DNA from: Thalassotalea psychrophila
GTDB lineage: Bacteria; Pseudomonadota; Gammaproteobacteria; Enterobacterales; Alteromonadaceae
Length of the DNA: 64,000 bases
Assembly (NCBI RefSeq): GCF_031583595.1
Contig: NZ_CP134145.1
Location: 496,001 to 560,000 of the forward strand
Direction of reading: 5' to 3'
Shown one piece after another: positions 52,187-62,852 of the stretch (the first letter of the stretch is position 1; each line of letters starts with the position of its first letter). The position numbers and the translations under genes were made by a program. The notes under the pieces are model-generated. The model was not told where the DNA came from, did not search any database, and saw only the letters and a list, made by a program, of their open reading frames with translations.

Positions 52187-54367
52187 ATGTTTGATAAAAA
52201 AAATAAAATGAGCATGTCGACCATGGTGCTGCTTTCCTTTGCGTTAGGCATTATCTTTGGCTTGTTTTTTGGTGAAATGATAGGTTGGATGGGGATCATT
52301 GGTGATGCTTTTATTAAGTTATTACAAATGACCATTATTCCGTACATCATAGTTTCACTGATATCTAGCCTAGGTAACTTGTCCTATGATCAAGCTCGTT
52401 CGTTAGGCGTCAAAGTAGGTAAGTTGATGTTGGTGATATGGGTAATCGGTCTTCTAGTGATGTATTTAATTAAATTTACATTTCCAGAATGGCAATCGGG
52501 TTCGTTTTTCAGTTTAACCGCATTAACTGATCCTGAATCTATTGATTTACTTGATTTATACATACCGGCAAATCCATTCTATTCGTTATCAAACAGTTAT
52601 ATTCCTGCCATCGTTGTTTTCTGTGTTGCCACTGGTATTGCGCTTATTTCTGTAGATGAAAAAGAGTCGTTAATGAAACCTATGGAGTTATTAGGCGCCG
52701 CGTTTAATAAAGTGACTCAATATATTGTAAAAATGATGCCGATTGGTATTTTTGCGATGACAGCTGCGACTGCAGGAACGATGGACTTAGCTGAGTTTCA
52801 AAAGCTGCAGGTGTATTTTGTTGCACATATAGTAATGACCATCATCTTAACTTATTGGGTGTTGCCGGCAATTTTAGCGACGATAACCCCATTTTCCTAT
52901 CGTGATATAACTGGTATCGCCAAAGATGCGATGATTACTGCGTTTGCTGCCGGTAATATATTTATCATTTTGCCGTTATTAATTGAACGTACCAAAGAGC
53001 TGTTTCATAAATATAATTTGGGTGATGAAAATACCGACAACTATTCTAATATCATTATTCCTGTAGTGTTTAGTTTTCCGAATTTAGGCAAGTTATTAAC
53101 CATAGTATTCGTATTATTTGCCGCTTGGTTCTCAGGTAGAGAGCTTGATTTTTTAACCTACCTACCTATGTCTATCAATGGGCTTATTAGCTTATTTGGC
53201 AGTGTGTACTTAACCATACCAATGTTATTGGACTCATTAGAGCTGTCCTCTGATTTATTTCAATTGTTTATGGTATCCAGTTTATTTACCAGTCGTTTTA
53301 CATCGCTTTTAGCGGCAATGAATATTTTCATTCTTGCCGTGGGTGGTACCGCTATGTTGGCAGGTATTGCCAAGATAAGTATGAAACGTTTGGCGGTGTA
53401 CAGCGCATTAACGCCGGTGGTTTTTGTGGCTATCTTTTCACTGACAAATATGTTGTTAAGCAGTTTCGTCGACACTGAATATGTTATGGATGAAGTCGTA
53501 ACAAAAATGGAAACAGCAAACGAACTTCCTGAAGAAGTTAAAACTTACCTTTGGGATGATTTAGCGCCAACCATATCACCAAGATCGATTACAGATATAA
53601 AGAAAAATGGCTATTTAAATGTTGGCTATAACCCCAGACAAGTGCCTTTCTCATATTTCAATGCTAATAAAGAGTTGGTGGGCTTTGATATTGAAATGAT
53701 GAAAAAACTCGCTTCTGAATTGGATGTTAAATTGGTTTTCATACCTTACGATGACGTTAATGCTGTTAAAGCATTAAACAGAGGTCAATTTGATATTGCC
53801 ATTTCGGGGCTGCAAATGACTACAAAACGTATTCAAATGTTAAACTTCACCAACCCTGCCCTGACACTGCATTATTCTATCGTGGTGAAAGATCATCGTG
53901 CTGATGAGTTTTTAAATAGTGATTATTTAAAAACGGCTGAAAAAATCACCTTAGCATCGGTAGGAGAATATTCAATATCATCGCAGCTGATCAAAATGTA
54001 TCCAAACGTTGAAATACAACGAATAGAGTCAGATAAAGAATTTTTTGATGATAAAAGCGGTAAGTGGGATGGCTTAATTATTAGTTTAGAAGCGGGTCAA
54101 GCCTGGACTATTTTATACCCTGAATACGTTGCGATTTATAATCGCGATGACATTAAATCTTTCCCTATGTCTTATGCTGTTGCTCAAGACAATATTTCAT
54201 TACAAACCTTTTTGAACAGTTGGTTAACCATTCAAGAATCTTCTGGTCATATTGAAAAGTTATATGGCTATTGGATTTTAGGTGAAAATGCCGTGCCAAA
54301 ACAACCTCGTTGGTCAATCATAAAAGATGTTTTACATTGGGTAGATAGTGAAAAAGATGATAAATAA
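52187..54367 (+). CDS. dicarboxylate/amino-acid:cation symporter fused to a periplasmic solute-binding domain
   Basis: A 726-residue fusion. Residues about 10-430 are a sodium:dicarboxylate symporter (SDF/DAACS, SLC1-like) with eight or so membrane segments and the re-entrant core. From about residue 470 to the end is a type-3 extracellular solute-binding domain (LNVGYNPRQVPFSYFN then LVGFDIEMMKKLA and FDIAISGLQMTTKRIQMLNF). The domain would be exposed in the periplasm after the last membrane segment and could present substrate to the symporter. Ribosome-binding AGGA precedes the ATG. It is the last gene of the acyltransferase-BshA set. Substrate may be malate, another C4-dicarboxylate or an amino acid; the sequence does not decide. 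Confidence 0.88.
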   Translation: MFDKKNKMSMSTMVLLSFALGIIFGLFFGEMIGWMGIIGDAFIKLLQMTIIPYIIVSLISSLGNLSYDQARSLGVKVGKLMLVIWVIGLLVMYLIKFTFPEWQSGSFFSLTALTDPESIDLLDLYIPANPFYSLSNSYIPAIVVFCVATGIALISVDEKESLMKPMELLGAAFNKVTQYIVKMMPIGIFAMTAATAGTMDLAEFQKLQVYFVAHIVMTIILTYWVLPAILATITPFSYRDITGIAKDAMITAFAAGNIFIILPLLIERTKELFHKYNLGDENTDNYSNIIIPVVFSFPNLGKLLTIVFVLFAAWFSGRELDFLTYLPMSINGLISLFGSVYLTIPMLLDSLELSSDLFQLFMVSSLFTSRFTSLLAAMNIFILAVGGTAMLAGIAKISMKRLAVYSALTPVVFVAIFSLTNMLLSSFVDTEYVMDEVVTKMETANELPEEVKTYLWDDLAPTISPRSITDIKKNGYLNVGYNPRQVPFSYFNANKELVGFDIEMMKKLASELDVKLVFIPYDDVNAVKALNRGQFDIAISGLQMTTKRIQMLNFTNPALTLHYSIVVKDHRADEFLNSDYLKTAEKITLASVGEYSISSQLIKMYPNVEIQRIESDKEFFDDKSGKWDGLIISLEAGQAWTILYPEYVAIYNRDDIKSFPMSYAVAQDNISLQTFLNSWLTIQESSGHIEKLYGYWILGENAVPKQPRWSIIKDVLHWVDSEKDDK

Positions 54368-54391
54368 GTTGCCATAACTTCGGGTTATTTA

Positions 54392-54435
54392 CTTGTTAGC
54401 GTGGTGAAGTACAAATGCTTCACCACACTAACAGG
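54392..54435. terminator. long hairpin between convergent genes
   Basis: An 18-bp stem (CTTGTTAGCGTGGTGAAG with CTTCACCACACTAACAGG; one wobble and one mismatch) with an 8-base loop, in the gap between the plus-strand symporter and minus-strand BCCT gene. No strong T tract on either strand. Likely a bidirectional terminator. Confidence 0.6.
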
Positions 54436-54466
54436 TAAATATATTAGGTTTGTTAAGGTTGTAGAA

Positions 54467-56422
54467 CTAATCTCGTAACAAGTGTAAAAAGTGCATATGC
54501 TTCTGGTATTGATCAATAACATCGTTGATTATTGCTATTTCAGACCAACCCATAATATCGTAATCTTGTCCGCCTTCCATCAAATGTACTTCCGCCCGGT
54601 AATACATTTCATCAATGTCACTTTCGTCATCGGTAGCAAAGTCAGGTTGTGTATGCATTGTTTTGTGCACGCCATAAGCAAAGTCATGTTCAGTACCATG
54701 ATTTACTAAAATTTTAATGCCGTTTTGAGATTGTTCTATTTCAGCACTAATGCCATTATTCTCAAACTGCTCTTTCAATTTGGTGAAGGCCTTTAATACT
54801 TTTCCTTCGATGTATTTAGTCGCATTTTTTTTATCAGGGTGCGAGACCAAATTGTCTAATTTTTCGCGCCATTGATCCGCGTCTTGATAATAATTGGTCG
54901 GCATTGCATTGACCAATAAACTTTCTTTTTTTGCACTTTCTATTTGTAACGCTCGCAGTAAACCAAATATGGCAAGCAGTAACACAATAGAAAACGGCAA
55001 TGCGGCAGCGATGGTCATGGTTTGCAGAGCACCTAAACCTCCAGCAAGAGATAGCACTGCGGCAACTACACCAACAGTAATCGCCCAAAATAACCGTTGC
55101 CATAATGGCGTGTCATTTCGACCATTTGAACACAGCATATCGATAACCATCGCTCCAGAGTCACATGAAGTGACAAAGAAAATAACAATCATAACTACCG
55201 ATAAAACGGTAAGAGCGGTGGTAAATGGGAAACTTTCAAGAAAGACAAACAAAGCTACAGAGCTATTTTCGCCCACCATTTGTGCCAAATTGGCGTTAGT
55301 ACCATCGGTGACCATAGCAATAGCGGTATTGCCAAAGATAGTCATCCATAACAAAGTAAATAATGTGGGAACTAACATCACCCCTAAAATAAATTCTCTA
55401 ATGGTTCGGCCACGTGAAATACGCGCAATAAATAATCCTACGAATGGTGCCCATGCAAGCCACCATCCCCAGTAAAATATTGTCCAACCGCCAATCCAAT
55501 CTTTTTTATCATAAGCGAATAAGTTAAACGAGTTGTGGACTAAATCTGATAAATAAGCGCCAATATTTTGTACATATACCTTTAATAGGAAAACGCTTGG
55601 TCCAAGGATAAAGATTAACGCTAATAACGCTATAGCTAGAAGCATATTAGTTTGCGATAAAATTTTAATGCCTTTATCTAGTCCGGTAGCTACAGATATT
55701 GAAGCGAGTGCCGTAATGACGATCATAATAATAATTTGATTTTGCGTACTAACATCTATACCAAGCAAATAATTTAAACCTGAGTTAACTTGCGTCGCCC
55801 CTAGCCCTAAAGAGGTCGCGACGCCAAATACGGTACTAACAACGGCGAATATATCAACAATATGACCAGGCCAGCCATAAATTTTATTACCAATAATAGG
55901 ATGCAATGCTGAACGAAGGGTTAAAGGCAATTTATGTCGATAACAAAAATATGACAAAATTAAGGCGACAATGGCATAAATAGCCCAGGCGTGTAATCCC
56001 CAATGGAAAAAGGTTATTTTCATCGCTTCTTGTGCTGCTTCTAATGTATTTTTATCTGCTGTCGGAGGCGCTAAATAATGCATAACTGGCTCAGCAACAC
56101 CAAAAAACATCAATCCTATACCCATACCTGCTGCAAATAACATTGCAAGCCAGGTAGAGAAACTGTAATCAGGATTAGCGTGATCTGGTCCAAGCTTTAT
56201 TGCACTGATACTTGAGAGGCTCAAATATAGAGCAAATACGAGTATTATTGTTACCGTTAAAACATAAAACCAACTGCCGTTAGTCACAATAGCGCTTTGT
56301 AAATATGAAAAATTACTGGTTGCGGTAGTAGGATCTAGGACGGTGTAAATGATTAGTGCAAGAATAAAAAGTGAAGATGCTATGAACACCGGTTTGTTTA
56401 GCTTTTCTAAATTTAGGTTCAT
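54467..56422 (-). CDS. BCCT-family transporter (betaine/choline/carnitine type)
   Basis: A 651-residue inner-membrane transporter of the BCCT family with 12 membrane segments and the signature GWTIFYWGWWLAWAPFVGLF (the Trp-rich helix-8 motif). The frame can begin at a GTG at 56428; the ATG at 56422 is preferred. The soluble C-terminal tail of about 150 residues (from near residue 500) is longer than in minimal BCCT members and is similar in length to BetT, where it senses osmolarity. The exact substrate is not clear. Convergent with the symporter gene. Confidence 0.92.
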   Translation of the reverse strand: MNLNLEKLNKPVFIASSLFILALIIYTVLDPTTATSNFSYLQSAIVTNGSWFYVLTVTIILVFALYLSLSSISAIKLGPDHANPDYSFSTWLAMLFAAGMGIGLMFFGVAEPVMHYLAPPTADKNTLEAAQEAMKITFFHWGLHAWAIYAIVALILSYFCYRHKLPLTLRSALHPIIGNKIYGWPGHIVDIFAVVSTVFGVATSLGLGATQVNSGLNYLLGIDVSTQNQIIIMIVITALASISVATGLDKGIKILSQTNMLLAIALLALIFILGPSVFLLKVYVQNIGAYLSDLVHNSFNLFAYDKKDWIGGWTIFYWGWWLAWAPFVGLFIARISRGRTIREFILGVMLVPTLFTLLWMTIFGNTAIAMVTDGTNANLAQMVGENSSVALFVFLESFPFTTALTVLSVVMIVIFFVTSCDSGAMVIDMLCSNGRNDTPLWQRLFWAITVGVVAAVLSLAGGLGALQTMTIAAALPFSIVLLLAIFGLLRALQIESAKKESLLVNAMPTNYYQDADQWREKLDNLVSHPDKKNATKYIEGKVLKAFTKLKEQFENNGISAEIEQSQNGIKILVNHGTEHDFAYGVHKTMHTQPDFATDDESDIDEMYYRAEVHLMEGGQDYDIMGWSEIAIINDVIDQYQKHMHFLHLLRD

Positions 56423-56428
56423 AAACAC

Positions 56429-56829
56429 AACTGATAGTTGAATTATAAGGTACTTTTAGTCTAGCAGTTAAAAATAATTTATCTGTAAAACAATGTATTA
56501 ACTGTTGTTAAGTAGCTTTAATTGTTGAAACCTACACAGAGGTTGCATAGAGAAGAAACTATTAATAGGTTATAAAATCGTATTTAAAATATATCACCTG
56601 AAAGAGATTCTGGTTTCGAATGACGGTTTCCATAAGGGCGCACTTGTTTAGTGCGCTTAACTGTTCAAGCTAGGGCATTAATTAAATCAAATAAATGCTA
56701 CTTACTATAACCTATTGTAATTATTGGTTATTTAATTTGTGGCACTGTGCTTGCTCTATCTAGTTTATATCTCGGTTATTTAACCGAAATCGCTATTAGC
56801 GATATTTTAATGAACTAGGAAATCTCATT
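56429..56829 (+). promoter_or_regulatory. nirB upstream region with small hairpins
   Basis: No gene is seen in about 400 bases. GCGCACT TGTTT AGTGCGC (56638-56656) is a strong short stem followed by TTAACTGTTC. CGGTTATTTAACCG and CGCTATTAGCG form two further short stems close to the nirB start. Together they could be a nitrate- or NtrC-responsive leader, but no consensus was recognised. AACTAGGAAATCTC provides the nirB ribosome-binding site. Confidence 0.4.
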
Positions 56830-59397
56830 ATGAGCTCAGGTACTCAAAGTAAGCAAAACGTTGTTGTTGTCGGTAATGGCATGGTTGGTCATCATTTTGT
56901 TGAACAGCTTAGTCAAAATTCAAATTACAATATTACTGTACTGTGTGCTGAGTCTCGTTTGGCTTACGACCGAGTTCATTTGTCGGAATATTTTTCTGGT
57001 AAAACTGCAGACGACTTAGCCTTAACAACCCCTGAAAACTATCAACAACTTGGCGTTAACTTTCACCTCGATGCGAAAGTTATCACGATTGATAAAAGCC
57101 AAAAAGTAGTAACTACTGAGCAGGGTGAATCATATAGTTATGACAAGCTTGTTCTTGCAACCGGCTCATATCCATTTGTTCCGCCAATTCCAGGAAAAGA
57201 GCGTGAGCACTGTTTGGTGTATCGCACTATTGATGATTTAGATGCGATTCAATCATCAGCTAATACCGGTAAAACAGGCGTTGTTGTTGGCGGTGGTTTA
57301 CTTGGCTTAGAAGCAGCAAATGCGCTAAAAGAGTTAGGTTTAGATACACATGTAGTGGAATTTGCACCACAGTTAATGGGTGTTCAACTAGATCAGGCTG
57401 GCGGTCAACAACTGCGTAAAATGATCGAAGAGCTTGGTGTTACCGTGCATACCGAAAAGGCCACTAATGTAATTGTTGACGGTGAATCAAGTGTTCATAA
57501 AATGGAATTTGCCGACGGCAGCCATCTTGAAACTGATTTGATTTTATTCTCAGCGGGCATTCGCCCATATGACAACTTAGCCCGTGAATTTGATTTAACT
57601 ATTGGTGATCGCGGCGGCATAGTAGTTAACAATCAGTGTCAAACGTCAGATGAAGATATCTACGCAATCGGTGAATGTGCCTTATGGAATAACTTCATCT
57701 TCGGTTTAGTTGCCCCGGGTTATAGCATGGCAAAAGCTGCTGCAAGCCATATAACTGGTGGTGAAGAATCATTCACTGGCGCAGACATGAGTACTAAGTT
57801 AAAACTTATGGGTGTTGAAGTTGGCTCTATTGGTGATGCTCATGCTCGCACACCGGGTGCACTATCATATACATACCAAAATGAACGCGATAATGTTTAT
57901 AAAAAAATGGTAGTAAGCCAAGACGGTAAAACCTTGCTAGGTGCTGTGCTTGTCGGTGATACCAGTGAATATGATTCGTTATTGCAATACGCATTAAATG
58001 GCATTGAATTACCTGAAAATCCTGATGCTTTAATTTTACCTAGCAATGGCGGTGAAAAACCTACTCTAGGTGTAGATTCATTACCTGATACTGCAACTAT
58101 CTGTTCATGTTTGAATGTAACCAAAGGCGATATTGTCGCAGCTGTTGAAGCTGGCGCTACCGATGTTGGTGCAATCAAAAGCGTGACTAAAGCTAGCACC
58201 GGTTGTGGAGGATGTTCGGCGCTTCTTAAAAACGTTGCTGAAAACGAGTTTGCTAAACGCGGACTAGAAGTGAAAAAAGATATCTGTAGTCACTTTGTCT
58301 ATAGCCGAACTGAATTGTTTCATATCATTAAAGCTGAAAAAATTAAAAACTTTGATACCTTAATTGCTAAACACGGTAAAGGTATGGGCTGTGAAATTTG
58401 TAAGCCGGCTGTAGGGTCAATTCTCGCCTCAGTTTATAACGATTACATCCTGCAAGATGATCACTTACACCTGCAAGATACCAACGATACTTATCTGGGC
58501 AATATGCAAAAAGATGGTACTTATTCAGTGGTACCGCGCATGCCCGGTGGTGAAGTAACACCTGAAAAACTTATTGTTATTGGTGAAGTCGCTAAAGAAT
58601 ATAATTTATATACCAAAGTTACCGGTGGGCAAAGAATTGATTTGTTTGGTGCTCGCGTTGATCAATTGCCCGCTATTTGGAAACGCTTAATTGATGCAGG
58701 AATGGAAACAGGGCATGCCTATGGTAAGTCACTACGTACCGTGAAGTCGTGTGTGGGAAGTACTTGGTGTCGCTACGGTGTGCAAGACAGCATGTCGATG
58801 GCTATCTTCTTAGAAGAACGTTACAAGGGGTTACGCTCTCCACATAAAATTAAATTTGCTGTATCCGGTTGTACTCGTGAGTGTGCTGAAGCACAAAGCA
58901 AAGATATTGGCGTGATTGCTACTGAAAATGGTTGGAACTTATACGTGAGTGGTAATGGCGGCATGAAACCTCGCCATGGAGATTTATTTGCTACCGATTT
59001 AGACGATGCCACATTGATTAAATACATCGACCGTTACTTAATGTTTTATGTCCGTATGGCTGACAGATTACAACGTACTTCAGTATGGTTAGAAAGCTTA
59101 GAAGGCGGGTTAGAGTACATGCAAAAGGTGGTTAAGGAGGATCATTTAGGCATTAATGAAGAACTTGAACGACAAATGGATGCTGTTGTCGCCACCTATC
59201 AATGTGAATGGAAAACAACCGTAGAAAGTCCTGAAAAATTAAAACGTTTCCGTCAGTTTGTTAACTCAGACAAGCAAGATGTAAATATTCAATTTGTCAC
59301 TGAACGCGAGCAAATTCGCCCGGCAACACTTACCGAAAAAGCGGCCAAAGGTCTGCTTATTGAAACGGTTGATGTTACCGCTGTAGAGCCGGCTTAA
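56830..59397 (+). CDS. nirB: NADH-dependent nitrite reductase large subunit NirB
   Basis: An 855-residue cytoplasmic enzyme close to the E. coli length (847). It starts with an FAD/NADH domain (VVVGNGMVGHHFVEQL and VVVGGGLLGLEAANAL). BFD-like [2Fe-2S] Cys residues follow (CSCLNVTKGDI and TGCGGC, about 420-460). The siroheme-[4Fe-4S] motifs VKSCVGSTWCRYG and VSGCTRECAEAQ are near 640-690. It reduces nitrite to ammonium with NADH. NirD and CobA follow within 46 and 37 bases as an operon. Together with the upstream NasA-type reductase it gives a complete assimilation route from nitrate to ammonium, siroheme supply being aided by CobA. Confidence 0.96.
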   Translation: MSSGTQSKQNVVVVGNGMVGHHFVEQLSQNSNYNITVLCAESRLAYDRVHLSEYFSGKTADDLALTTPENYQQLGVNFHLDAKVITIDKSQKVVTTEQGESYSYDKLVLATGSYPFVPPIPGKEREHCLVYRTIDDLDAIQSSANTGKTGVVVGGGLLGLEAANALKELGLDTHVVEFAPQLMGVQLDQAGGQQLRKMIEELGVTVHTEKATNVIVDGESSVHKMEFADGSHLETDLILFSAGIRPYDNLAREFDLTIGDRGGIVVNNQCQTSDEDIYAIGECALWNNFIFGLVAPGYSMAKAAASHITGGEESFTGADMSTKLKLMGVEVGSIGDAHARTPGALSYTYQNERDNVYKKMVVSQDGKTLLGAVLVGDTSEYDSLLQYALNGIELPENPDALILPSNGGEKPTLGVDSLPDTATICSCLNVTKGDIVAAVEAGATDVGAIKSVTKASTGCGGCSALLKNVAENEFAKRGLEVKKDICSHFVYSRTELFHIIKAEKIKNFDTLIAKHGKGMGCEICKPAVGSILASVYNDYILQDDHLHLQDTNDTYLGNMQKDGTYSVVPRMPGGEVTPEKLIVIGEVAKEYNLYTKVTGGQRIDLFGARVDQLPAIWKRLIDAGMETGHAYGKSLRTVKSCVGSTWCRYGVQDSMSMAIFLEERYKGLRSPHKIKFAVSGCTRECAEAQSKDIGVIATENGWNLYVSGNGGMKPRHGDLFATDLDDATLIKYIDRYLMFYVRMADRLQRTSVWLESLEGGLEYMQKVVKEDHLGINEELERQMDAVVATYQCEWKTTVESPEKLKRFRQFVNSDKQDVNIQFVTEREQIRPATLTEKAAKGLLIETVDVTAVEPA

Positions 59398-59442
59398 TCA
59401 GCCGCACAGTTTTTAAGAAATGGGTTTATTAGGAATAAAATA

Positions 59443-59790
59443 ATGACTGCAATTAATAGCACCAATACGAACTGGCACACGCTGTGTCAAAAAGACGATT
59501 TAGTAAAACATTCTGGCGTTTGTGCACTGTTAGATAACGAACAGCAAGTAGCAATTTTTTTAATTGATAATGACAAAGCTTTTACCATTAGTAACTGGGA
59601 TCCAGCTGGTAATGCCAATGTACTTTATCGTGGTTTAATTGGTGATGAAGAGGGTGAAATTTTTGTGGCGTCACCGTTATACAAGGAGCGCTTTGTTTTA
59701 AGTGATGGCCGTTGTTTAGACGATGAATCTCTGTCTGTGACCAGTTATGCCACGCGCATTGAACAAGGCCAAGTACAAGTATTGGTTTAA
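59443..59790 (+). CDS. nirD: nitrite reductase small subunit NirD
   Basis: A 115-residue Rieske-fold protein of the NirD group. As in E. coli NirD, the Cys-His pairs that bind the [2Fe-2S] cluster in true Rieske proteins are absent. The core strands (NEQQVAIFLIDNDKAFTIS, then GEIFVASPLYKERFVL, GRCLDD) fit the family. It acts with NirB. AGGA eight bases upstream supports the ATG. Confidence 0.92.
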   Translation: MTAINSTNTNWHTLCQKDDLVKHSGVCALLDNEQQVAIFLIDNDKAFTISNWDPAGNANVLYRGLIGDEEGEIFVASPLYKERFVLSDGRCLDDESLSVTSYATRIEQGQVQVLV

Positions 59791-59827
59791 AGATTAATGC
59801 ACAAGTAAAAAATTTAGGAGAGTAGTT

Positions 59828-60721
59828 ATGAGTAGTTCAAGTTTATTTAGCCCATTTTACAGCTTTACTCGTTTTGTAAAAATGAGCCTAGGCAACTTAA
59901 ACAATAGCGGTGCTGAATATAACGCTCTATCAAATAAATCTAACCGCCAAGGGCAAGTTTATTTAATTGGTGGTGGCTGTGGCGATCCTGAATTACTTAC
60001 TATGAAAGCGCACCGTATTTTGCAATCAGCCGATGTGATTATGGTTGATTGGCTCGTGAATCCAGACATGTATCAATATTTTCCAAAGCAAGCAAAGGTT
60101 GAATTTGTTGGTAAAAAATGTGGCAAGCACAGTATGCATCAGGATGAAATATGTCAAACAATGTTAGCGCATGCACAAGCAGGAAACACCGTTATTCGGT
60201 TAAAAGGCGGCGACCCAAGCATTTTTGGTCGTTTAGCCGAAGAAACCGAGATTCTGACCAAGCACCAAATCCCGTTTGCGATAATTCCAGGGATAACGGC
60301 GGCTAGTGGCTGTGCTGCCTACTCAGGCATCCCGTTAACCCATCGTGATTGCGCACAATCAGTAAGGTTTGTTACCGCTTCTTTAAAAGATACTGAAGCG
60401 GAAGCTAACTGGCGTAATATTGCCAATGAAAAAGATACCTTAGTATTTTATATGGGGTTAAATAAAGTGAGCCAAATTAGCCAACGCTTAATTAAATATG
60501 GCATGAAAGAGACAATGCCAATTGCCATTATCGACCAAGGCACACTTAAAGATCAGCAAGTATGCTGCAGCGATTTAACTAATATAGCGAACGAGATGAA
60601 ATTTTATGATTTCAAAGGCCCCGCGCTAATTATTGTTGGTGAAGTAGTCAATAAGCGCCAAGCAATTGCAACACCAATGTTAAGCGCCAAACAGAGTGTT
60701 GAGCTACACACACAAAGTTAG
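59828..60721 (+). CDS. cobA: uroporphyrinogen-III C-methyltransferase CobA
   Basis: A 297-residue SAM-dependent methyltransferase that makes precorrin-2 from uroporphyrinogen III, the first step of siroheme synthesis. The SAM-loop motif VYLIGGGCGDPELLTMKAHR is at about 39-58, and RLKGGDPSIFGR is the conserved middle motif. An N-terminal extension of about 35 residues is unusual relative to the short form (~250-260). GGAGAG lies seven bases ahead of the ATG. As last gene of nirB-nirD-cobA, it supplies the cofactor of NirB. Confidence 0.94.
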   Translation: MSSSSLFSPFYSFTRFVKMSLGNLNNSGAEYNALSNKSNRQGQVYLIGGGCGDPELLTMKAHRILQSADVIMVDWLVNPDMYQYFPKQAKVEFVGKKCGKHSMHQDEICQTMLAHAQAGNTVIRLKGGDPSIFGRLAEETEILTKHQIPFAIIPGITAASGCAAYSGIPLTHRDCAQSVRFVTASLKDTEAEANWRNIANEKDTLVFYMGLNKVSQISQRLIKYGMKETMPIAIIDQGTLKDQQVCCSDLTNIANEMKFYDFKGPALIIVGEVVNKRQAIATPMLSAKQSVELHTQS

Positions 60722-61075
60722 AAAAAACACACCGTTCATATTCACTATATTTAGAAAAGTGCGCCGTCACCGCTCATTGCCATCCATGGCACCGCGGCAT
60801 CAGTGCTTCCATGCACGTCATCCCGCAGTGCTTTTGTGCGGGACCTCCTAAATTGACAATGTGTGTAAATTCGGGCAATTTCTTTGCTGGCATAGCCATG
60901 CGTATCCAATAAATGCACGCCACTGCCTGATGAGGTCCCCGACCTCGCTTGAGCTCGACAACTGCTCCTGCGTAGTTCTACCTAAGTGCATCCATGCACA
61001 AGTCCTCGAGGATGACGGTGTACTTTCTCTAATTATCCTTATATAAATAGATCTCATTCAGCGTATTTTTATCTT
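60722..61075. repeat. intergenic REP-like repeat cluster
   Basis: A stretch without a gene, GC-richer than its flanks. It has AGTGCNTCCATGCACG-type units (two copies), a hairpin CCCGCA...TGCGGG near 60822-60841, and a 19-base word at 60954-60972 that matches 28578-28596 in inverted orientation with one mismatch. It belongs to the same dispersed family as 28450-28760. Confidence 0.7.
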
Positions 61076-62785
<1,710 letters not shown>

Positions 62786-62852
62786 TTATTACATGATATA
62801 AAGTTACGAGTAAAAAAATAATATAAAGCAGTTTGGAATTACAATAATTAAG

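Noticed and set aside
50987..54367. Complete bacillithiol pathway
   Set aside because: Only the BshA-like step is present; no deacetylase or cysteine-adding enzyme occurs in the window.
59443..59790. Defective Rieske protein
   Set aside because: Loss of the Cys-His ligands is normal for NirD subunits, so it is not evidence of decay.
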